Source: Echinicola shivajiensis (lineage in GTDB: Bacteria; Bacteroidota; Bacteroidia; Cytophagales; Cyclobacteriaceae). Taken from it: a stretch of DNA of 64,000 bases. The stretch is taken from positions 620,001-684,000 of the forward strand of contig NZ_JAHHZM010000001.1 of NCBI RefSeq assembly GCF_018642165.1, given 5' to 3'. The notes beneath the pieces are model-generated. The model made no database searches. It saw nothing but the letters and a program-made list of their open reading frames with translations, and was not told the origin of the DNA. Both the position numbers and the translations under genes were made by a program. Shown in pieces: positions 25,791 through 35,442 of the stretch; the first letter of the stretch is position 1, and the number at the start of each line of letters is the position of its first letter.

Positions 25791-27371
25791 ATGAAACCAT
25801 CCAATATCAAGACCCCGGGAGTGTATTTAAACGAGATCAATGCTTTTCCTAATGCTGTTGTCCCGGTTGCAACTGCTGTCCCTGCCTTTATAGGATATAC
25901 CCCACAGGCTGAGTACGAGGGGAAGTCCTATTTAAATATACCTACCAAAATCACCTCTTTTGCAGAGTTCCTGGCCATCTTTTGCTTTCCCAATCCAGCC
26001 CCTCCTGCTGACCCGGCCAAACAATACCAACCTCAGTATTATCTGGAGGAAGAAAAAACCGAACCCAAAAAAGGAAACTATATACTTATTGAGAACAAAT
26101 ACTACTCCATTGTCCCTGACCCCAGCACCATATACTATCTTTATAATAGCATCAGACTGTTCTATCAAAATGGCGGTGGAGACGCTTATATTGTATCAGT
26201 AGGGACTTATGGATCAGCATCTGGATAGCCCATCAAAGCCGAAGAACAAATCATCAATCCCCATGTTCAACTAAGTGACCTGACCAAGGGTTTAGCTTTG
26301 CTAAAAAATGAGCAGGAACCCACGATGTATATCTGCCCGGAAGCCACACTGCTCTCTGTAAAGGATAATGCAGCACTTATGCAGGAAATGCTCTTGCAAA
26401 GTTCCGAAATGAAAACAGCTATTAGCATTTTCGATATTATCGGGGGAAAGAATCCTGATCCAATCCTTTTTACAGATGATATTGAAACCTTCAGAACAGC
26501 AACTGGAACAAATGGGCTGGACTTTGGTACTGCATATTATCCCTTCATTGGCACCAATATTATGCAAAGCTCGGAAATTGATTATACCAATCTATTTGGC
26601 GGAGACATAAAACCATTGCTGGCCATTCTAAGTCCAGCAACCAATCCCAATACAGCTGTAGAAAAGATCATTGCCAATATCGAAAACCCTTCAGGAGAAT
26701 CATTGACAGTTAGCCAATACAATAATGCATTGCTTGCCACCAGCAAAACCTATAGCACCATTATAAGGCATGTGCTCAATGATGCCAATATACTTCCCCC
26801 AAGCGGAGGCATTGCCGGTGTGATCACAATGACTGACAATAATATGGGACCTTGGAAAGCCCCTGCCAATACCTCCATAGTTTCTGCTATGACACTTCCC
26901 ATAAACCTGTCGGAAGCCCAGCAAGAAGGGCTCAATATCGATCCCCTCACTGATAAATCCATCAATGCCATCCGCCTATTTCCAGGAATGGGAATTCTCA
27001 TTTGGGGCGCAAGGACCTTAGACGGGAATAGTTTGGATTGGAAATATCTCCCGGTGAGAAGAACGATGATATTTATAGAGCAATCCTGTAAACTGGCTGC
27101 CAAAGCCTATGTCTTTGAGCCAAATGATAAAAATACTTGGGAAGCAGTTAAAGCCACGATCAACAGTTTCCTTACTTCTCTTTGGAAACAAGGAGGGCTC
27201 AAAGGTGCATCTCCCGCAGATGCCTTCAGTGTAGATTGTGGTCTGGGTTCAACCATGACCGCTGAGGATATCCTCAACGGTTTCATGAATATTACGGTAA
27301 AGGTGGCTGTAACTCATCCAGCTGAGTTTATTATCATCAGCTTTCAACAGGAAATGGTTAAGTCATCTTGA
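25791..27371 (+). pseudogene. orphan eCIS/phage-type tail sheath gene interrupted by amber codon
   Basis: One continuous frame of 526 codons from the ATG at 25791 (MKPSNIKTPGVYLNEI), broken only by TAG at 26226-26228 (codon 146). Before the stop: the sheath N-terminus and YIVSVGTYGSASG. After it: PIKAEEQIINPHVQLSDL, and a C-terminus with NITVKVAVTHPAEFIII and SFQQEMVKS, typical of extracellular contractile injection system sheaths (Afp/PVC-like). Sheath subunits polymerise around a tube and contract. No tube, baseplate, spike or ATPase gene is nearby. The change looks like CAG to TAG. Either a dead gene, a sequencing error, or a readthrough product. A TTG at 26298 could restart a 357-residue C-terminal piece. 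Confidence 0.88.
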
Positions 27372-27420
27372 ATTTACTGAACCAAGAAAGATATTGGCTT
27401 TGAAAGGAGCTTAGCAAAGT

Positions 27421-27452
27421 AAAAAACATGCCCCTAATACAAATAGAGGCAT
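27421..27452 (-). terminator. intrinsic terminator after alpha-L-fucosidase gene
   Basis: On the minus strand ATGCCTCTA and TAGGGGCAT (one mismatch) pair around a 7-base loop and are followed by a run of T. It lies 14 bases after the fucosidase stop and would end the utilisation locus transcript. Confidence 0.65.
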
Positions 27453-27465
27453 AAAAAACAGATGT

Positions 27466-28974
27466 CTAATCTTTGTAAAAACCTATTTCTGATAAATGAG
27501 GTGCTAATCTACTTTCAGTAATTCTTAATCTGAATTTAGTTCCAATAACCACTTCAAGTTTCAACAGTCGTTTATAACCTATTGTCGTCCCTTCCGCTAC
27601 AGGGAGCCACTTTTCACCTTGGAGGCGCTCCAAAATAAAACCCTCTACCCTTTGTCCTCGGGTAATATTTTCTTGTAGGGACAAGTAGTTAAATTCAACT
27701 GGACTTTCAAATTCAACTTCCAATACATATTCTCCCTTTGACTCTTTAGGAATTATGGAGGTTGCTAATTCACCGTCAGTCAACACCTTTAATGATTGCT
27801 TATTCCCTTTGGCACGGGACAGAATATTCTCCTTAAAAATCCCATCGATTAAACCTTTCCATTCTTTTAAAGATTTTACATCCTGCTCATGGATCAATCC
27901 TCTTTTATCTGGAGGTAAATTCAATAAGAGAACACCATTCTTACCAATGGAATTAAAATAAATATCCAAAAGCTTTTCCGGGGACTTCACTTTATCATCT
28001 TGTGAAGCATGATAGAACCAGCCTGGACGGATGGAAACATCTGTTTCTGCCGGGTACCAGACCAGCCCTTTTGCATTAAAAAGGCTTTCCCTGCTTCCCA
28101 AAACCTCTTTTGATTTATCCCAAGTTGGCTTAACATTCACATTTTGTTGGGAGCTTGCTGCTACCTTTTCTTGGTCAAGATTATTAACAGGAACAACGCT
28201 CCACTCCGTATCTTTTCCATATCCTGTTTCCGTTCCTACCCATCTTACATCAGGTCCCATAATGGCTATCACGGCTTCTGGCTGCAGTTCCCGTATTTTT
28301 GCGTAATATCGATCAAAGTCATAAACCTGTTTTTTACCATTTGGACCTTCTCCATTGGCTCCATCAAACCATACTTCATCCACCTTCCCATACCATGTAA
28401 GCAATTCGGTAAGTTGGTCTATAAAAAGGTCATTATAAGCATCAGTTCCATAACTTGACGCATTCATGTCCCAAGGAGACAGATAAATCCCAAACCCCAT
28501 ATCATGCTTTCTACAGGCTTCGGCCAATTCTTTTACCACATCACCTTTTCCTGCTTTCCATGGGCTAGAAGTCACGGAATGATCAGTAGTTTTTGTAGGC
28601 CATAAGCAAAAACCATCATGGTGTTTTGCTGTAATGATCAGCTGTTTGATTCCTCCCTCTTTAGCAGCCAAAACCCATTGCTCTGCATCAAGTTCAGTTG
28701 GATTAAAAATCATCGGTTTTTCCGCCCCTGTTCCCCATTCCTTCCCGGTAAAGGTATTGATGCCAAAATGGATAAAACCGGTAACTTCCAATTGTTGCCA
28801 TCTTAGCTGTCTAGCTGTTGGAACCACATTTGCGGCTTTTTCAATAATGTCAGTGGGACTGTCATCAGATGAGATAAACTGAACATGATTTGGAACAATT
28901 TTTTGGCCATAGGCATAAAATGCCAAGAACTGCAAGGGTAATAAAACCTTAATAAGTAATCCGAACTTTTTCAT
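27466..28974 (-). CDS. secreted GH29 alpha-L-fucosidase with C-terminal discoidin-like domain
   Basis: 502 residues from the ATG at 28974 (MKKFGLLIKVLLPLQFLAFY), with a signal peptide. The GH29 catalytic barrel shows GFIHFGINTFTG, ITAKHHDGFCLWPT, GIYLSPWD, and the nucleophile Asp204 in DEVWFDGANGEG. The C-terminal ~130 residues (VLTDGELATSIIP through APHLSEIGFY) look like an F5/8 type C carbohydrate-binding module. It should release alpha-L-fucose from glycans in the periplasm or at the surface. Last gene of the locus and its only glycosidase. A strong hairpin lies 11 bases before its start. Confidence 0.94.
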   Translation of the reverse strand: MKKFGLLIKVLLPLQFLAFYAYGQKIVPNHVQFISSDDSPTDIIEKAANVVPTARQLRWQQLEVTGFIHFGINTFTGKEWGTGAEKPMIFNPTELDAEQWVLAAKEGGIKQLIITAKHHDGFCLWPTKTTDHSVTSSPWKAGKGDVVKELAEACRKHDMGFGIYLSPWDMNASSYGTDAYNDLFIDQLTELLTWYGKVDEVWFDGANGEGPNGKKQVYDFDRYYAKIRELQPEAVIAIMGPDVRWVGTETGYGKDTEWSVVPVNNLDQEKVAASSQQNVNVKPTWDKSKEVLGSRESLFNAKGLVWYPAETDVSIRPGWFYHASQDDKVKSPEKLLDIYFNSIGKNGVLLLNLPPDKRGLIHEQDVKSLKEWKGLIDGIFKENILSRAKGNKQSLKVLTDGELATSIIPKESKGEYVLEVEFESPVEFNYLSLQENITRGQRVEGFILERLQGEKWLPVAEGTTIGYKRLLKLEVVIGTKFRLRITESRLAPHLSEIGFYKD

Positions 28975-28984
28975 TTGATTGTAC

Positions 28985-29030
28985 TTAAAAAATCCCACCA
29001 ATGAACCAAGAATTCATTTAGTGGGATTTT
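28985..29030 (-). terminator. terminator/attenuator hairpin between lipoprotein and fucosidase genes
   Basis: AAAATCCCAC (28989-28998) pairs with GTGGGATTTT (29021-29030), with an inner AATGAA / TTCATT stem. On the minus strand it is followed by a T-rich tract. It ends 11 bases before the fucosidase start, so it could attenuate transcription or stabilise the upstream mRNA. Confidence 0.7.
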
Positions 29031-29044
29031 ATCCTATTTAATTA

Positions 29045-29983
29045 TTATAAAGCTAATATTTCAACTTCAGCCAACGCAAGAGGGGTATCACCTTCTAATT
29101 GCACCCTAACGTATTGTCCTGTTCTACCTATTTTGATTTCCGTCTTTGCTCCGGCTACTCCAGAAACAAAATAATCAGACACCCCTTCCTGAGCTTGGGT
29201 TTCTTCCAAGGAAGTGGATTCAAATGGTACATCAGAAACAAAAACATGGAAATTATTCAATCGTTCGGAACAACAGTCCTGACGATTATAAATATTGATC
29301 TGAGCAATCATTGGCGACACTTCTTCCAGGTCTACCTGCCACCAATCCTGCCCTTCTCCCTTGGTATGAGTCACTGAACCAGCTCCCCAATACCCATTGG
29401 TATTGCCATCAACGGCCCTAGGACTCAATCCTCCTGCAGCCAAACTGGACTGTTCAGTAGGTTTATTTAAAGCTTTATTGGGAGGAGGTCCACCTTTCAA
29501 GCTGTAGTACTTTACATTCATGGCCTTATCCAGTACAATATTGCCACTGGCATTGGCGATTTCCAAGGCCAGCATATAGGTCTTATCCTCATCCAATAAA
29601 TCTGAATTGATCAGTGCCTCTATTTCTCCAGATGCTTTTTGACCTTTCTCAATCATTGGATTATCAGCACTAAAACTAATACTTTCTTCCGGGATCATTT
29701 CAAAATCCGTTCCATACTTGGAATTATATTCCATGACCAATTCATTGTTCTGCCTAACCATGACATTAATCTGTTCCGTTGCCGCCTCATATACGGCCAC
29801 AGAAAATAAAATGGAGGAGGCATAGTTCTCAACAAAAACAATATTCTTCTGCTCCACAATATCTTTGGAATTGGGAGCAATAAATATTCCTTTAGGTATT
29901 ATTTCATTGGTATCCTCTTCGCAGCTAAAAACAGTGGCCAACAAAAGTAGAAGACCATATCTTATATGATGTAAATTCTTCAT
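29045..29983 (-). CDS. surface glycan-binding lipoprotein, DUF1735 plus F5/8 type C domain
   Basis: 312 residues. Lipobox LLLLATVFSC, then a DUF1735-type beta domain (about 35-165; FSADNPMIEKGQKASGEIEA), then a galactose-binding discoidin domain (about 172-312; NKALNKPTEQSS, AVDGNTNGYWG, WWQVDLEEVSPMIAQINIYN, NNFHVFVSDVPF). This two-domain layout fits a surface glycan-binding protein that feeds the SusCD pair, here possibly recognising fucose (the C-terminal domain resembles fucolectins). Lies 54 bases downstream of susD in the same operon. Confidence 0.9.
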   Translation of the reverse strand: MKNLHHIRYGLLLLLATVFSCEEDTNEIIPKGIFIAPNSKDIVEQKNIVFVENYASSILFSVAVYEAATEQINVMVRQNNELVMEYNSKYGTDFEMIPEESISFSADNPMIEKGQKASGEIEALINSDLLDEDKTYMLALEIANASGNIVLDKAMNVKYYSLKGGPPPNKALNKPTEQSSLAAGGLSPRAVDGNTNGYWGAGSVTHTKGEGQDWWQVDLEEVSPMIAQINIYNRQDCCSERLNNFHVFVSDVPFESTSLEETQAQEGVSDYFVSGVAGAKTEIKIGRTGQYVRVQLEGDTPLALAEVEILAL

Positions 29984-30037
29984 TGTTTTAAAATTTTAAT
30001 TTTTGGAAAATCCCCACTGACTAAATCATTGTGATAT

Positions 30038-31870
30038 TTACCATCCAGGGTTCTGTACCAGTCTTTCACTTTTCTGGACTTCATTCAGCGGTAATGGGTA
30101 TAAATACATTGCTTTTTCCCAAACCCTTATTTCATAAGGTGTTCTTTGAAAGAAATCATTTTCTGCCTCAGCATTCATATTCATCCCATAAAATGGTCCG
30201 CCCTGTTGACCTTCTGGTTGGTCAGCTATCATCCATCTTCTCACATCAAAGTAACGCTGTCCTTCTGTAGCCAACTCTACCCGCATCTCTTGTCTAACCG
30301 CTTCTCTTTGGCCTTCCTGATCTCCAATAATCTCCGGTTTAATATCAGCCAATAAAGGAATCCCGGCTCTTTCCCTTACCCTGTCAATATATTCAATTAC
30401 TCTAGGGTCTGAAGGATTGACTTCATTGAGTACCTCAGCATATAAGAGATAAAATTCGGCCAATCTAAAAATAATGGATGGTCTGTATTCACTTCTTGGG
30501 TAACTTCCTTCATTATATAATGACCTACTAATTCTTTTATACATCAAATAGCCTGACCAAGGATAGTTTTGGGAAGAATTATCATTGCCAAATCCTTTAC
30601 TAAATTTTATTTCATTATCACTTATGTGCCATTTTCTACCATGGAAAAATACGGTCTGATAAAACCTTGGCTCACGATTGATCCACATTCTATAGGTCCC
30701 TATATCCGTTTGACCGCTGAGATCCTCTCCCGCTTCAGAAAATCCTTGCTCACTATACAAGTCTGATTCCTCTATGGTTTTTCCATCGATCATAAAATAA
30801 TCATCTACCAATTCCTGCGTCACTGCAATACTTGCAAAACCACCACGCTCGGTCCTTGGGGTAGCTCTTCTATCCACACCTTCCCCATTAAGATTACCAT
30901 ATCCATTATTAGGATTTGCCCATATTATCTCATCATTATAATGCATAAATAAATTATAAAGGGAGGAATGCGGATCATAGCCCTGATCATTATATTCCTT
31001 ATAAAGCGCATAATACCCTGAATCAGCAAAATCAATAAATTCTTGTAATGCCTCCAAGGCTTTTTGCCATTTTCCACCATCAAAATCAGGGAATAAACGT
31101 TTCCCATCCTCAGGATTAGTTATTGACAAGGCTTCTTCGTATCCTCCATTAAAAAGTGGGCTTGCCGCGTAGACTAGAAGTCGAGACCTAACCGCTAAGG
31201 CCACTCCTTTGGTAGGTAAAGCCAAAAAGTTTTGTTCTGTTTCTATATCATTGAGTTGGTTTGCAACGGCCTTCAATTCAGAATCAATAAAATCAACTAC
31301 TTCATCCACTGAATTCCGAGCAAAATCCAGATCCGGGGAAGAAGGATCTGCAGCAGTGTCCATAATTGGAACGGGTCCATATAATTCAAATAGTAAATAA
31401 TGATAATAAGCCCTTAAAAACCTGGCTTGTGCTTTCATCTTAGCCATTTCATCTTCGCTGATAAAATCTGCAATACCACTTTGGGGAATAGCTACAGCAT
31501 TTTCAAGGAATAAGTTGGCTTGTCTGATCAACTGATACAAAGTATCCCAACGGTGAAAAGGCGCATTTCCCGAATTATATCCATTAGAAGTCACTGTTTT
31601 TAAATGATGGTGAGACATCTTTAACTCATCAGCCGCTCCTGCCCAAGGATTCTGCAAACCATTTACATTGATAATCATATTGGAACTCATGGGTATTCCA
31701 GTAAAAATATTCCTGTGAAACTGTCTGGTGGTCCCCGGGTTACTAAAAACTTCCGCCATAGTCAACTCTCCTGCCAATTCATCAGAAACGTCCAAATAAT
31801 CCATATTACAGGAAGACAAAATTACCGTTAGTAATAGTGCTACCTTTGTCGTTATTCTATATAAATTCAT
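30038..31870 (-). CDS. SusD/RagB family outer-membrane nutrient-binding lipoprotein
   Basis: 610 residues from the ATG at 31870 (MNLYRITTKVALLLTV). Lipobox ILSSC anchors it to the outer surface. The SusD helical TPR scaffold and family motifs are clear: KAQARFLRAYYHYLLFELYG, YEEALS, RPSIIFRLAEFYLLYAEVLNE-type region, VELATEGQRYFDVRRW, and LYPLPLNEV near the C-terminus. It acts as the lid of the SusC transporter and binds oligosaccharide. It starts 15 bases after the susC stop. Confidence 0.97.
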   Translation of the reverse strand: MNLYRITTKVALLLTVILSSCNMDYLDVSDELAGELTMAEVFSNPGTTRQFHRNIFTGIPMSSNMIINVNGLQNPWAGAADELKMSHHHLKTVTSNGYNSGNAPFHRWDTLYQLIRQANLFLENAVAIPQSGIADFISEDEMAKMKAQARFLRAYYHYLLFELYGPVPIMDTAADPSSPDLDFARNSVDEVVDFIDSELKAVANQLNDIETEQNFLALPTKGVALAVRSRLLVYAASPLFNGGYEEALSITNPEDGKRLFPDFDGGKWQKALEALQEFIDFADSGYYALYKEYNDQGYDPHSSLYNLFMHYNDEIIWANPNNGYGNLNGEGVDRRATPRTERGGFASIAVTQELVDDYFMIDGKTIEESDLYSEQGFSEAGEDLSGQTDIGTYRMWINREPRFYQTVFFHGRKWHISDNEIKFSKGFGNDNSSQNYPWSGYLMYKRISRSLYNEGSYPRSEYRPSIIFRLAEFYLLYAEVLNEVNPSDPRVIEYIDRVRERAGIPLLADIKPEIIGDQEGQREAVRQEMRVELATEGQRYFDVRRWMIADQPEGQQGGPFYGMNMNAEAENDFFQRTPYEIRVWEKAMYLYPLPLNEVQKSERLVQNPGW

Positions 31871-31885
31871 GATTGTTTTCAATTT

Positions 31886-34800
31886 TTAAAGTGTAAACTC
31901 CAAACCAAAAGTAAAGGTCCTTGGTAGCGGATAGTTCATCCCTGCATTGGCATTACCCATTTCCGGATCCCACATTTTGATTTTATCCCACACATAAAGG
32001 TTATTACCCATTAGATAAATCCTTCCAGCCTTTACACCAAATTTCTCCAGGCTGCTCTTTTTGAACCTATAGCCTATTTCAGCATTTTTCAACCTTACAA
32101 AACTGGCATCCCTTAACCACCAAGTACTTGGGGCTCGGTTATGCCAATATGCAGATGATCTCATCCTCGGGAACATCACATCCTGGGAAGGATTCTCTGC
32201 AGTCCATCTATTCAAGGCAACTTCTCTTACGGAACTTTCTTCTACGCCCCATGTGAAAGGGAAAAAGCCTTGCGGATTAGATTCTCCCAAAACTGTAGAA
32301 GTTTTACTAGCTCCTTGAAAGAACATATTGAAGTAAAAATTATTATACTCAACATTTAGCCCAACACCATATACCAATTCTGGCACTGATGGAGCAGCCA
32401 ATCCTCTAGACTGATCAAACTGGTTAATTACGCCATCACCATTAAGGTCCTTATATTTAATATCCCCAGGCATATTATTGGAACTCAAGGAAGAAACTGG
32501 CAAGCCTTCTTTAAGGGTATACACCTCTGTCCCATTTTCTATAGCAACATCAAAGTCATCAAATGTATAAAGTCCTTCAGCAACATATAAATTAGGAGTC
32601 CTTAAACTTGTACCCGTAACATTCATCCAGGGATATAATTGTTCCACTTCATCATATTCCAAAATTTTGTTTTTGGCGTAAGTGAAATTTCCTCTTAGCC
32701 CCACTTTCACCTTACCAAAATATTTACGTGCATTAAGGCTGGCATCTACACCTTTATTGGATACTTTACCAAAGTTTTGCCATGGAGCTTGTCGAAAACC
32801 TGCAGCTGCTGACACCGTTCTTCTTTGTAGTAGGATATTATACCTATAATTGTTAAAATAATCAGCTTGAAAAGTGATCCTATCTTCAAAAAGACCTAGT
32901 TCCAGCCCTACATTTCGTTTATTCTCAATTTCCCAAGACAGGGAAGGAGCAGCAAAACGTCCTTCCACATATCCGCCTAGTCCATTCAAAGAACCACTAC
33001 CGCCGATACCAATAGGGTATCCTGCTCCACCTGTAAATGATCCTCTGTACAAGAACCTCTCACCACCTGTATTGTCATTACCAGTCCTACCTATAGATCC
33101 CCTAACTTTTAATCCTGAAATTACACCTCTTAAATTTTCCATGAACCTTTCATTCTCTATAATCCATGAAACACCAACGGCCGGAAAGAAGCCATAACGA
33201 TAACCTTCTGCAAAGGTCTCACTACCCGTAATTCCAAAATTGGCTTCTAGTGAATATCTCCTATCGAAAGTATAAGTTCCTCTCCCAATATAAGCCTGCT
33301 TTCTATAGGCCAAAGCTTGGTTATGTAACTGTTGCTCCTTTTGATAATAAAGCAGCATGCCGCCTACAGCATGTCTTTCACTAAATGTTCTATTATAATT
33401 TAAAGAAGTTTCTAAATAGATGTTTTTATTCCCACTATTAGATTCATTGGGTTCTCCAAAAGGACTTTCATTGATGGTTTGATTGAGAATAAGGTCCCCA
33501 TTTATGTCTCTTCCTGATGCAATAAATTGTGCAGGAGTTTTTGTTCTGTTCATATTGAAGTTGGAATTGGCATCATAACTTACCGTACCTTTTATCTTAA
33601 GTCCTTCAGTCAAAATGCCAAGATCTTGTTCAATAGAAACTTTTGATTGGATACTACTTCTCCACTCCTTGGCATAGCCTGATTCCATCAAAAGATTGTA
33701 TGGATTCACCCGATTATTACTTGGCACTGGGTGAGAGGCATATGTTCCATCAGAAAATATCATCGGAAATAAATTGGGAGGTGCTATGGTCATTCTTTGA
33801 AATATGGTAGAAGTACCAACACCTGGATAACTTGTCTCCAAATACTGTCCACTTAGATCTACTCTTAGCAAAGTGGTATTGGTTACATCAAAATCCACAT
33901 TACTTCTAAGATTATATCTTTTCAGACCGATATTATTGTCATAATCAGCCAATGGATTAGATTCAAAAATCCCGCTTTCGCTAAAGTAAGCTCCTGAAAT
34001 GAAGAAACGTGCCTTTTCTCCACCTCCTCTAAAATTCAAGGTATGGCGGGTATTATTGGTGGTATTACTCAATAGATCCAACCAATTCACATCAGGATAT
34101 AAATCTGGATCTTGACCAGAAGCATACCTGGCCATTAAATCTTCACTGTATATAGGCATCTTACCCTCGTTGACCAATGCTTCATTATAAAGGTTCATAA
34201 AGTCTACAGAACCGAGAAACTTCGGCAACCTGGTGGGCTGTAGCACACTGTATTCGCCACGATAACTGATTTGTGTTTTCTGGTCTTTGCCTCTCTTGGA
34301 TGTAATGATCACTACACCATTGGCACCTTCTGCACCATAAATTGCAGTAGCTGCTGCATCCTTTAACAAAGTAAAAGTCTCGATTTCATCAGGCTCGATA
34401 TCATTCATATTTCTAGGAACTCCATCCACCAAAACTAATGGACTGGTACCGCCTGCAAATGAACTGATACCCCTGATCCAAAACTCAGCATTATCGTACC
34501 CCGGCTCTCCAGAACGTTGAACGGCTATCAGGCCTGGAACCTGCCCTGCCAAATTATTGCTCAAACTCCTTGTTGGCATCCTTAGCTCTTCGCCCTTTAC
34601 TGTAGATACAGAGCTAACCAAGCTCTCCTTCTTCTGAACTCCAAAACCTACCACAACCACTTCATCCAAAGCTTCTGAATCTTCTTTTAAAGAAATCTCA
34701 TAGAAGTTATTACTTGTTATTTCAACCACTAAAGGTTCATACCCCACAAAAGTCACCCGAATCTTGGGCTCAGAAGTGATAAGGTCAATACTGAAATTAC

Positions 34801-35299
34801 CCTCAATATCAGTAGCCACGCCATTGGTAGTCCCCACTTCCATCACATTGGCACCAGGAATAGTGACTCCATTGGCGTCTTTGACTACCCCTTTGATGGT
34901 CCTTTCCTCTGCTTCCATTTCTACCTTCCGATCCCCCCTAACAATGGTAATGGTCTCCCCCCTTAAGCGATAGTCCAAGCCTTTATTCAATAAGACTTGT
35001 TTTAATAAATCTTCTATCTGAACATCTCTAACATCCAAACTGACTCTTCCCGCTTTTTCCAAATCAAATTCGTTGTAAAAAAAACTATAATCTGTTTGAT
35101 TGGAGACTTTATCCAAAACCTCTTTTATGGGTTTATTCTTTACGGAAAGAGATATTTGTTGGGCTTTGGTGGAGGCATACACCCCCACTTGAAACACCAA
35201 CATTAATACAAATATCAATTTCATAGTTATTATAATTTTGGGCAATCGGCCCCTTATCTTCCGCGAAAACGGAAGTAGGTAATCGTACAATAATTCCAT
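31886..35299 (-). CDS. SusC/RagA TonB-dependent outer-membrane transporter with STN domain
   Basis: 1137 residues. After the signal region comes an STN (secretin/TonB short N-terminal) domain (about 47-105; QQISLSVKNKPIKEVLDKVS), then a carboxypeptidase-D-like domain (about 133-210), a TonB box (DEVVVVGFG), the plug (LVSSVSTVKGEELRMPTRSL, IRGISSFAGGTSPLVLVDGV) and a beta-barrel ending in FTFGLEFTL. The STN domain marks transporters that signal to a FecR-type anti-sigma factor, which is encoded just upstream. It imports a glycan together with SusD. Confidence 0.97.
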   Translation of the reverse strand: MELLYDYLLPFSRKIRGRLPKIIITMKLIFVLMLVFQVGVYASTKAQQISLSVKNKPIKEVLDKVSNQTDYSFFYNEFDLEKAGRVSLDVRDVQIEDLLKQVLLNKGLDYRLRGETITIVRGDRKVEMEAEERTIKGVVKDANGVTIPGANVMEVGTTNGVATDIEGNFSIDLITSEPKIRVTFVGYEPLVVEITSNNFYEISLKEDSEALDEVVVVGFGVQKKESLVSSVSTVKGEELRMPTRSLSNNLAGQVPGLIAVQRSGEPGYDNAEFWIRGISSFAGGTSPLVLVDGVPRNMNDIEPDEIETFTLLKDAAATAIYGAEGANGVVIITSKRGKDQKTQISYRGEYSVLQPTRLPKFLGSVDFMNLYNEALVNEGKMPIYSEDLMARYASGQDPDLYPDVNWLDLLSNTTNNTRHTLNFRGGGEKARFFISGAYFSESGIFESNPLADYDNNIGLKRYNLRSNVDFDVTNTTLLRVDLSGQYLETSYPGVGTSTIFQRMTIAPPNLFPMIFSDGTYASHPVPSNNRVNPYNLLMESGYAKEWRSSIQSKVSIEQDLGILTEGLKIKGTVSYDANSNFNMNRTKTPAQFIASGRDINGDLILNQTINESPFGEPNESNSGNKNIYLETSLNYNRTFSERHAVGGMLLYYQKEQQLHNQALAYRKQAYIGRGTYTFDRRYSLEANFGITGSETFAEGYRYGFFPAVGVSWIIENERFMENLRGVISGLKVRGSIGRTGNDNTGGERFLYRGSFTGGAGYPIGIGGSGSLNGLGGYVEGRFAAPSLSWEIENKRNVGLELGLFEDRITFQADYFNNYRYNILLQRRTVSAAAGFRQAPWQNFGKVSNKGVDASLNARKYFGKVKVGLRGNFTYAKNKILEYDEVEQLYPWMNVTGTSLRTPNLYVAEGLYTFDDFDVAIENGTEVYTLKEGLPVSSLSSNNMPGDIKYKDLNGDGVINQFDQSRGLAAPSVPELVYGVGLNVEYNNFYFNMFFQGASKTSTVLGESNPQGFFPFTWGVEESSVREVALNRWTAENPSQDVMFPRMRSSAYWHNRAPSTWWLRDASFVRLKNAEIGYRFKKSSLEKFGVKAGRIYLMGNNLYVWDKIKMWDPEMGNANAGMNYPLPRTFTFGLEFTL

Positions 35300-35360
35300 A
35301 CTTTTGTAATGGTTAGGTTGTTAATAAAATTTTGAGAGATTTTAGCTACTGCCTTACTTC

Positions 35361-35388
35361 AACCGGGAGTGTTGGCGCACTCTCGGTT
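35361..35388 (-). other. hairpin in the fecR-susC intergenic leader
   Basis: On the minus strand AACCGAGAGTG and CACTCCCGGTT (one mismatch) enclose a 6-base loop. It lies 62 bases before the susC ATG with no U-tract, so a simple terminator is unlikely; it may be a leader structure affecting susC expression. Confidence 0.5.
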
Positions 35389-35442
35389 TACTGTTTTACA
35401 TTAGGATGTATTTGTGTTCATTTTAAAATTGTTAAAGTTCAA

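Noticed and set aside
25701-27371. Prophage or complete eCIS locus
   Set aside because: No other phage or injection-system gene is present in the flanking 15 kb.
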